17,715 nucleotides of DNA from an uncultured Treponema sp. GTDB taxonomy: Bacteria; Spirochaetota; Spirochaetia; Treponematales; Treponemataceae. The stretch covers positions 1 through 17,715 of the forward strand of contig CAJOQA010000225.1 in the NCBI GenBank assembly GCA_905236465.1, read 5' to 3'. This document shows positions 1 to 5,409 of this stretch, piece by piece. The notes beneath the pieces were generated by a model. It did not search any database and was not told the origin of the DNA. It saw nothing but the letters and a program-made list of their open reading frames with translations. The translations under genes and the position numbers were made by a program. The first letter of the stretch is position 1, and each line of letters begins with the position of its first letter.

Positions 1-472
1 AATCTATAACCTCTTCTTCTTGAACTGTTATATTTTGGCTTTTTCTCGCAAGTGTTTCTTCGGTGAATACAATTGAAAGTGGCATTGTCTGGTCTTCAAT
101 TTCAAATTCTGATGTTTCAAATGATAGTTTATTGAAATCATCTGAATAAGTGAATTCCTGCTCTTCACCTTCGATTTTTATTTTTACCGTTTTCTTACTT
201 TTATCTATTGAATAACTACAGTCTGCATTTGTCTCTTCTTCCCCAGTATCCGGCGAAGTCATTATAAAGTCGCAAAGTTTGTCAGTTTTAAAAACAATCT
301 TAAAAAAATCATTTATACCCATAGCATTCATGATTGGGATTATATCTACTCCATCTGCCATGACTGATGTTGAGATGTATGTTTTTCCTACAAATTTATT
401 TTGTGCAACAAGGTTTAGTGTAAGCGCGAAAAAAATAGCAAGGAAAGAAAAGATTTTTTTTGTCTTTGTCAT
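1..472 (-). CDS. Exported protein of unknown function, 3' end beyond the window
   Basis: An uninterrupted reading frame on the minus strand from an ATG at 472-470 to the left edge (157 codons seen, no stop reached). The N-terminus is a classic signal peptide: MTKTKK, then a hydrophobic core of about 14 residues ending LNLVAQ, with mature protein probably starting NKFVGKTY. There is no lipobox cysteine, so it is probably a periplasmic or outer-membrane-directed protein rather than a lipoprotein. The visible mature part is acidic and rich in short beta-like stretches, with two Cys near residues 68 and 84. I do not recognise the family. The start is fixed by GGAG seven bases upstream and by a near-consensus promoter at 509-538. 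The 69-codon plus-strand frame over the same bases is a shadow. Confidence 0.8.
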   Translation of the reverse strand, partial: MTKTKKIFSFLAIFFALTLNLVAQNKFVGKTYISTSVMADGVDIIPIMNAMGINDFFKIVFKTDKLCDFIMTSPDTGEEETNADCSYSIDKSKKTVKIKIEGEEQEFTYSDDFNKLSFETSEFEIEDQTMPLSIVFTEETLARKSQNITVQEEEVID

Positions 473-508
473 CAGTATACTCCATTGAAATGATTTGCTT
501 TTCTTTTG

Positions 509-538
509 ATTATATGGCTTAAATTCTACTTTTGTCAA
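509..538 (-). promoter_or_regulatory. Sigma-70-type promoter of the exported-protein gene
   Basis: On the minus strand, TTGACA (538-533), an 18-base spacer and a perfect TATAAT (514-509). Expected transcription start is near 502, giving a leader of about 30 bases with GGAG before the ATG at 472. The -35 hexamer lies in the palindrome GTCAATTGAC, directly beside the -35 of the divergent promoter. Confidence 0.75.
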
Positions 539-567
539 TTGACTAAAGGGAAAAGTAATGCTAGTAT
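539..567 (+). promoter_or_regulatory. Sigma-70-type promoter for the RNA leader / tyrS
   Basis: On the plus strand, TTGACT (539-544), a 17-base spacer and TAGTAT (562-567). Expected start near 574-575. It would transcribe the structured stretch 574-735, which ends in a strong terminator 31 bases before tyrS. It may therefore drive a small RNA, or tyrS with attenuation in between. Confidence 0.65.
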
Positions 568-573
568 TTTGGC

Positions 574-735
574 TATGGAAAACATTACTGCGTGGGCTGT
601 AAAAATCAATTCCTCTACGTTGGCATACCTTTATTATGCTGATACTTCTCTTTTTTGCCTTCGGAATTGCCACTTGTAATGTGTTTTTTTACTTGCACAT
701 ATACAGGAACTTCCGTAAGGGGGTTCCTTTTTTTT
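574..735 (+). ncRNA. Candidate structured small RNA or tyrS leader RNA
   Basis: A promoter at 539-567 and a strong terminator at 705-735 bracket about 160 bases with nested pairing. ACATTAC (582-588) pairs with GTAATGT (676-682). GTGG (592-595) pairs with CCAC (670-673). CAATTCC (607-613) pairs with GGAATTG (663-669). An apical hairpin pairs TTGGCATA (620-627) with TATGCTGA (635-642) around a seven-base loop. The outer stem is followed by seven T (684-690), so a shorter RNA ending near 690 is also possible. The rod shape with an 11-base bulge (596-606) loosely recalls 6S RNA, but I recognise no family signature. No T-box motif is seen. Structure and signals are seen; independent function is inferred. 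Confidence 0.5.
705..735 (+). terminator. Intrinsic terminator ahead of tyrS
   Basis: AGGAACTTCC (705-714) and GGGGGTTCCT (719-728) form a ten-pair stem, with two G-T wobbles, closed by a GTAA (GNRA) tetraloop and followed by an eight-T run (728-735). The T-run lies only on the plus-strand side, so it acts on rightward transcription. It ends 31 bases before the tyrS start codon. Confidence 0.8.
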
Positions 736-766
736 ATTTTTAAATATATTTTAAGTTGGAGTTTTT

Positions 767-2011
767 ATGAACAAAGCGATTGAAACTTTGCAGGCGAGAG
801 GTTTTTTTAACCAGTGTACGGATTTAGAAGCCCTTTCAAAGAAAATGGATCAGGGACCGGTAACATTTTATGTAGGTTGTGATCCCACAGGACCAAGTTT
901 GCATATTGGTCACATGGTTCCTTTTTTTGCTTTTAGGCATTTGATGAAATTTGGGCACAAGGGGATTGCCCTTGTTGGCGGTGGTACCGGAAGAATAGGT
1001 GATCCCTCTGGGAAAACTGAGATGAGAAAAATGCTTGACTACAGCCAGATCAATGACAATGTAAAAAAAATAACTGCTCAGCTTGATACCTTCTTAGGTT
1101 TTGATGGGGATAAGGCAAGGGCTGTTGATAATGCTGATTGGCTTGCTAATTTGAACTATATTGATTTTCTTAGGGATATCGGCTCCTGCTTTTCCGTTAA
1201 CCGTATGCTTACTAATGAAGAGTACAAGTTACGACTTGAAAGGGGACTTTCTTTTATAGAATTTAACTATCAGTTGTTGCAGGCCTTTGACTTTTTGAAC
1301 CTGCATGAAAAATATGGGGCCTGTTTGCAGATAGGCGGGGCTGATCAGTGGGGAAATATTACAGCAGGTGTTGATTTAATCCGCCGAAAGCTGGGGGGAA
1401 CTAGCGAGCTTAATGAGGAGCATCAAAGCTTTGGCCTTACCTTCCCATTGATTATGAGGGCTGATGGTAAAAAGATGGGAAAGAGCGAAAAGGGGGCGAT
1501 TTTTCTTGATAAAGAACTTACTCCTGTTTTTGACTTTTTCCAGTATTGGCGCAATGTTCCTGATGCAGATGTACGAAAATTCTTCCTTCTTTTTACTTTT
1601 TTGGAGATTGAAGAAATTGACGCTATTTGCTCTGCTGATATAAATGCGGCTAAGGAAAGGCTTGCCTGGGAAGTAACGGCTGTTATTCATGGAAAGGAAG
1701 AAGCTGATAAGGCTCTTGCAGGGGCAAAAGCAGCGTTTAGCAGTGGTGGTGACAAGCAACACATGCCTACAGTTGAACTTTCTAAAGCTGATTTTGAATC
1801 TGGCATGAATGTATGTGACTTATACTTTACTTGTAAACTTTGTGCTACAAAGTCAGATGCTAGGCGTCTGGTACAGCAGGGGGGGGCAAGCATTAACGGT
1901 AAGAACATTAGCGATGTTAAGGCTGTGATTACCCTTTCTGATGCAGATGAAGATGGGGACTTTGTTGTTAGGGCAGGAAAGAAAAAGTTCTGCCGCCTAG
2001 TCCTAAAGTAA
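767..2011 (+). CDS. tyrS: Tyrosine-tRNA ligase (TyrRS)
   Basis: Class I aminoacyl-tRNA synthetase that activates tyrosine with ATP and charges tRNA-Tyr in the cytoplasm. At 414 residues it has the usual bacterial length. The nucleotide-binding HIGH motif is intact at about residues 46-49, in YVGCDPTGPSLHIGH. The tyrosine-pocket stretch QIGGADQWGNI is present, and the second signature is KMGKS at about 236-240. The last ~70 residues form an S4 RNA-binding domain (CDLYFTC to the end) that grips the tRNA. The ATG at 767 has GGAG five bases upstream. It is monocistronic: a terminator lies just before it, and the next gene converges on it from the right. Its own promoter is not obvious between the terminator and the start, so expression may depend on read-through of 705-735. 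Confidence 0.97.
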   Translation: MNKAIETLQARGFFNQCTDLEALSKKMDQGPVTFYVGCDPTGPSLHIGHMVPFFAFRHLMKFGHKGIALVGGGTGRIGDPSGKTEMRKMLDYSQINDNVKKITAQLDTFLGFDGDKARAVDNADWLANLNYIDFLRDIGSCFSVNRMLTNEEYKLRLERGLSFIEFNYQLLQAFDFLNLHEKYGACLQIGGADQWGNITAGVDLIRRKLGGTSELNEEHQSFGLTFPLIMRADGKKMGKSEKGAIFLDKELTPVFDFFQYWRNVPDADVRKFFLLFTFLEIEEIDAICSADINAAKERLAWEVTAVIHGKEEADKALAGAKAAFSSGGDKQHMPTVELSKADFESGMNVCDLYFTCKLCATKSDARRLVQQGGASINGKNISDVKAVITLSDADEDGDFVVRAGKKKFCRLVLK

Positions 2012-2029
2012 AAAAAATCTTAAATCATT

Positions 2030-2071
2030 TTGAGCATGGCGGGTGTTTTATAGATATTTCGCCTTGCTCAA
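2030..2071. terminator. Inverted repeat between convergent tyrS and parB-like gene
   Basis: TTGAGCA (2030-2036) and GGCG (2038-2041) pair with CGCC (2060-2063) and TGCTCAA (2065-2071), with one T-T mismatch and an 18-base loop. It sits between the stops of two converging genes. On the plus side there is no T-run; on the minus side a T-rich tract (2018-2011) begins about a dozen bases after the stem. It is a plausible weak bidirectional terminator. Confidence 0.5.
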
Positions 2072-2092
2072 TATGACCTTGTGACTTAGAAG

Positions 2093-2527
2093 CTATTTTC
2101 CCCTGCTCTTCTTTTTGGGGTGTGAAAAAAGCCCCTTGAAAAAGTCTGCCAGAGTTATGAAGATGTTTTTTAAGACTTTTATAAGTTTTGCAAAGAAGGA
2201 GGGATTCCGTAATTTTTCTAAGCGGTGGTAGCCTTCTAACAATTCTTCTTGGGTAAATTCTTTCCGCTGATTGTTTTCTTCAAGTTCCATTTCTAGTTCG
2301 CTGACATCATCAATTTCTTTGCCCAAGACAACAGCATTTATGTTTTCCCAACCTAAAGCCTTTGCTGCTTCAAGCCTTCTTTCACCTGCAATCAGTTCAT
2401 ATTTTGAATTGAGTGTTATGGGGTTAAGAAGGCCGTAGGTTTTTAAACTTGTCTTAAGGCTTTCTATGTCACCTAAATCTTTGCGGACTCTTCTTTTTAC
2501 CCGTACCTCGTTGATTTTCACAAGCAT
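2093..2527 (-). CDS. ParB/Srx-fold protein lacking the HTH domain
   Basis: A 144-residue protein with the N-terminal ParB nucleotide-binding fold. The signatures are GLLNPITL (~32-39), LIAGERRLEAAKALGW (~45-60, the GERR box) and ENNQRKEFTQEE (~84-95, the ENxQR box). In ParB/Noc these make a CTP-binding clamp. The central HTH and C-terminal dimer domain of true ParB (about 280-300 residues) are absent. Instead it ends in a hydrophobic-basic segment FFAKLIKVLKNIFITL...FFKGLF (~111-134) and a Lys/Arg tail, which reads as an amphipathic membrane-binding helix. The ATG at 2527 has a GAGG/GGG ribosome site six bases upstream and follows the PBP stop by 15 bases, so the two are probably co-transcribed. 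It could be a nucleotide-dependent switch at the membrane; it is unlikely to be the chromosome-segregation ParB. Confidence 0.8.
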   Translation of the reverse strand: MLVKINEVRVKRRVRKDLGDIESLKTSLKTYGLLNPITLNSKYELIAGERRLEAAKALGWENINAVVLGKEIDDVSELEMELEENNQRKEFTQEELLEGYHRLEKLRNPSFFAKLIKVLKNIFITLADFFKGLFSHPKKKSRGK

Positions 2528-2542
2528 AGCTAACCCTCAATA

Positions 2543-5158
2543 TCACCAGAATAGGAAAGAATCCTGCTCTTCATTAAAGTCTTCATCGTTTTCTTCTTCC
2601 CCTTCATCTTCACTGCCAAAAATACTGTTAAACCAATCAGAATCTTCTTCTGTTTTTTCTTCCAAGAAGTCCAAATCAACAGAAAGGTCGTCTTCTTCTT
2701 CATTTCCCTGGTAGGCCCAGCCGGAAATTACCGCTTCTTGTTCAAGCCTGCTTTTCCCTATTGACTGGGGGGTGGTATTAGTGTGCTTCTTACACGCTTC
2801 CGTTGGTTCTGTCCCCTTTAGGTAGTAGGCTGCAATCCTGTGATCCCCGCAGGCTTCGGTTAGCAGCCCCCCGCTTTCTGAGCAAACGGTCAGCGATACT
2901 ATACCTTCTGGAATTGTGTCAAAAAACTTTTTATAGGGTTTCCCCTGGTTTGCAAAGTTCATAAAGTCACCCCAAGCAGGAGCCGCAAGGGAAGCGCCTG
3001 TTATGGCAAGGCCCAATGACTGACCCGGTCTGTCAAATCCATACCAAAAGACTGCCGTGTAGTAGGGGGTAAAACCAATTGCCCAAGCATCTGCCCAGTT
3101 TTGGGTTGTTCCTGTTTTTCCTGCGACCGGCATATTGAACCTGCTGCCGTCTGCTGCGGTAAAACGGAATTTGTAACCGGTTCCCTTGTCTTTGTTGATT
3201 TTCCTAAGGGTAGAGGAGAAGTTAGAGCCGGCAGCCAATGTACCGCCACTAACTGTATGTTTCATCATCTCTTGCATTATAAATGCGTTCTCGGGGGAAA
3301 TAATTTGAAGCTGTTCGCCAAGCGCATTCTGCTTGTCCCTAAGTTCTTTTTCAGGATTAAGTTTTATATTGCCATCCCTGTCTTCTATGTTGCGGATTGC
3401 AATTGGTGTTACTTCTTTTCCGTTATTAGCGATTGTAGCATAAGCTTTTGCCATTTCTATTGGTCTGACTGAACAAACTCCAAGGCCAAGCGGGTAAACG
3501 GGGCTTATGCTTCTGCTTTCCCATTCATTTTGCGGAATACCTAAAAGCGAGGTTGTCCTGTCGATTGCCGCATCAAAACCCTGCATATCTAGAATCTTAA
3601 GGGCTGGTATATTTAAAGACTGGCAGAGGGCATACCAAACTTGTACGTTACCCCTATAGGCGCCACCGTAGTTATTGGGTATGTATGGAGTTCCATCAGC
3701 TTTTTGGAATACTACCGGTGTGTCACTTATTACAGATGTCATTGTAACGACTTGTGCATCAATGGCACTAGAGTAATAGAGGGGCTTAAATGAAGAGCCT
3801 GGCTGAATTTTAGCTTGTACAGCCCTGATGAACTGATTTGATTGGTCGTATTTTGAACCACCCACTATTGCATCAATATATCCGGTAGAGTTTTCAAGGG
3901 CGATCATGGTTCCTTCTACGGTGTTTCTTTCTGCGTTCTGTTTTATTAACACATTGCCCTTTGTTATTACTTGGGTTTTTAAATCTTCTATGCCACACAT
4001 CATGGACATGATGTCTAGTACAGGGTTAGCAGCTTCCGTGTATTCCTTTATGGCAAGGGTTTCAGCCCGCTGTTCTGTTACCCGCAAATCCGGCAGGTTG
4101 AATGCCAAAGTTAGCAAATCGGACAGGCGGGTGTAGCGCTTAAAATAGCTCATGCGGCTTGAGCTTACGGACTGCTGATACGTTTTGTTTGCGTAGACTA
4201 TGTAGTCTGCCATGATTTGCTCGGCTTCTTTTTGGTGGCTTAGATTAAGCGTTGTGTTTACGGTATAGCCGCCAGTGTATATGTCATCGTCTCCGTATAA
4301 CATTCCGTTCAACTCCCTTCTTACGTATTCGCTGAACCAGGGGGCCTCGTCCTGTCTCATTGCATAGGCGGAAGAAGAGGTTCTTGTGTAGTCGAATGTT
4401 GACCAATAGCTTTCAAAGGACTCGTCCGCTACTTGCTGGCTTATGTAGCCGCTTTCTACCATCTCCTTTAGGATATAGCTTTGCATGTCCCGTGCAACGT
4501 TTGGGTGCTCAAAGGGGTTGTAGTGGGTGGGGTTTGAAAGCTGAATTACAAGTATCGCGGCTTCCGCAGGCGTAATCTGGGTAGCCCCGTGCCCAAAGTA
4601 ATATTTACTTGCGGCATTTACACCGTAAGTTCCGCCACCAAAGAAGATTTTATTTAAGTATAGTTCAAGAATTTCATTTTTTGAGTACCTGCGCTCCATC
4701 TGAAAGGCCCACCATAGCTCCTTGAACTTTCGCTTTACGGATTTTTCCTTACGGTCACAGTAGAGGGTACCGGCAATCTGCTGGGTTAGGGTAGAACCAC
4801 CTCCAAGCGAAGAGCCTGAAACTATTCCTATAACTGCACGGAATAGGGCCTTTGCGCTATAGCCCCTGTGCTGGTAGAAAATTCTGTCTTCCCTGGTAAG
4901 CAGGGCATCTATCATGTGTTGGGGCAGGCGGTTTAGGGCGATAATCTCTCTTTTTTCATCACTAGCAAATTCGGTTATGAGTTCGCCATTTATGTCTAGA
5001 AGCTTTGTGGGTAAAGCTGTTGTAAATTCTGTGAAATTTTCAGTATTGATTGTATTTTGGGTAATGGCAAGTGCTTTTCCTAATAGGGCTCCGCATAGGG
5101 ATGAAAAAAATATAAGTAGTATGATTAAAAGCAAAGGCCATTTTTTTGTTTTTTTCAT
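2543..5158 (-). CDS. Class A penicillin-binding protein (PBP1A type)
   Basis: Bifunctional peptidoglycan synthase of 871 residues, anchored by one N-terminal membrane helix (~8-32) with its domains in the periplasm. The GT51 glycosyltransferase domain shows TREDRIFYQHRG (Glu90 catalytic), GGGSTLTQQIAG (~119-130) and NEILELYLNKIFFGGGTYG (Glu165). The transpeptidase domain has SSFK (Ser455/Lys458), SLN (514-516) and KTGT (681-684), so both activities look intact. A linker at ~320-415 is rich in charged residues. The C-terminus has the Cys-containing stretch common to PBP1 proteins, then a very acidic tail (~819-871). The ATG at 5158 is the only usable start: the upstream frame has no ATG/GTG/TTG before a stop. 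There is no spaced Shine-Dalgarno, and the promoter lies immediately upstream. The parB-like gene follows after 15 bases. Confidence 0.95.
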   Translation of the reverse strand: MKKTKKWPLLLIILLIFFSSLCGALLGKALAITQNTINTENFTEFTTALPTKLLDINGELITEFASDEKREIIALNRLPQHMIDALLTREDRIFYQHRGYSAKALFRAVIGIVSGSSLGGGSTLTQQIAGTLYCDRKEKSVKRKFKELWWAFQMERRYSKNEILELYLNKIFFGGGTYGVNAASKYYFGHGATQITPAEAAILVIQLSNPTHYNPFEHPNVARDMQSYILKEMVESGYISQQVADESFESYWSTFDYTRTSSSAYAMRQDEAPWFSEYVRRELNGMLYGDDDIYTGGYTVNTTLNLSHQKEAEQIMADYIVYANKTYQQSVSSSRMSYFKRYTRLSDLLTLAFNLPDLRVTEQRAETLAIKEYTEAANPVLDIMSMMCGIEDLKTQVITKGNVLIKQNAERNTVEGTMIALENSTGYIDAIVGGSKYDQSNQFIRAVQAKIQPGSSFKPLYYSSAIDAQVVTMTSVISDTPVVFQKADGTPYIPNNYGGAYRGNVQVWYALCQSLNIPALKILDMQGFDAAIDRTTSLLGIPQNEWESRSISPVYPLGLGVCSVRPIEMAKAYATIANNGKEVTPIAIRNIEDRDGNIKLNPEKELRDKQNALGEQLQIISPENAFIMQEMMKHTVSGGTLAAGSNFSSTLRKINKDKGTGYKFRFTAADGSRFNMPVAGKTGTTQNWADAWAIGFTPYYTAVFWYGFDRPGQSLGLAITGASLAAPAWGDFMNFANQGKPYKKFFDTIPEGIVSLTVCSESGGLLTEACGDHRIAAYYLKGTEPTEACKKHTNTTPQSIGKSRLEQEAVISGWAYQGNEEEDDLSVDLDFLEEKTEEDSDWFNSIFGSEDEGEEENDEDFNEEQDSFLFW

Positions 5159-5164
5159 TCCAAC

Positions 5165-5193
5165 ATAATAAGAAATTTTATTTGCTTTGTCAA
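5165..5193 (-). promoter_or_regulatory. PBP promoter, placed for a leaderless mRNA
   Basis: On the minus strand, TTGACA (5193-5188), a 17-base spacer and TATTAT (5170-5165). Only six bases (GTTGGA) separate the -10 from the ATG at 5158, so the normal start distance puts the first transcribed base on the A of the start codon. Confidence 0.75.
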
Positions 5194-5196
5194 TGT

Positions 5197-5231
5197 AAAA
5201 AAAAGAGACCGGCTGTTACAAGAACAACCGG
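5197..5231 (-). terminator. Intrinsic terminator facing the PBP promoter
   Basis: On the minus strand, CCGGTTGTT and AACAGCCGG (5231-5209) pair with one mismatch around a five-base loop, followed by TCTC and eight T (5204-5197). No known gene lies upstream on this strand before ligA's start, so the terminator itself implies a short leftward transcript from the 5230-5400 spacer, or insulation of the PBP promoter. Confidence 0.7.
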
Positions 5232-5289
5232 CCTTGCCCATCAGGCAACCAGGTGTAAATGGGTGGGAGGGGATAATTGTACACCTGGT
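5197..5289 (-). ncRNA. Candidate small RNA on the minus strand upstream of the PBP gene
   Basis: Read leftward from 5289, three hairpins follow one another. The first is a perfect inverted repeat, ACCAGGTGTA/TACACCTGGT (5248-5257 with 5280-5289), around a 22-base C-rich loop. The second is TTGCC/GGCAA (5234-5238 with 5244-5248). The third is a terminator stem with eight T. A possible -10, GATAAT (5301-5296), would start transcription at 5289, the first base of the first hairpin; the -35 (TTCAAG) is poor. No reading frame of note is present. The RNA would end just before the PBP promoter, so it appears independent of the PBP mRNA. The 10-base inverted repeat could instead be a protein operator. 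Confidence 0.45.
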
Positions 5290-5374
5290 AATTATATTAT
5301 CGGCGGTTAGGGTGAATTCTTGAATGCTTTATTCAAAATTTAAAGACGTCTCTGTTCGAGCTGTCCTTTTGCCT

Positions 5375-5403
5375 TTGACAATTATGCTTTATTAATTTAT
5401 AGT
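5375..5403 (+). promoter_or_regulatory. ligA promoter, placed for a leaderless mRNA
   Basis: Perfect TTGACA (5375-5380), a 17-base spacer and TATAGT (5398-5403). Six bases (TAGGAA) separate the -10 from the ATG at 5410, so transcription should start at or within a base or two of the start codon. Confidence 0.75.
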
Positions 5404-5409
5404 TAGGAA

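Noticed and set aside
279..488. 69-codon plus-strand reading frame
   Set aside because: It is antisense to a leftward gene with a signal peptide, Shine-Dalgarno and consensus promoter; its own sequence has no ribosome site or recognisable features.
574..735. T-box riboswitch controlling tyrS
   Set aside because: The position before a tRNA synthetase and its terminator is right, but no T-box core (AGGGTGG-like) or Stem I motifs were found.
1376..1908. Minus-strand reading frames inside tyrS (128 and 73 codons)
   Set aside because: Shadows of tyrS without ribosome sites or protein-like features. Similar frames inside the PBP, ligA, recJ and lnt genes were dismissed for the same reason.
5258..5279. 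G-quadruplex in the loop (GGGTGGGAGGGG on the plus strand)
   Set aside because: Only three G-tracts are present; a canonical intramolecular quadruplex needs four.
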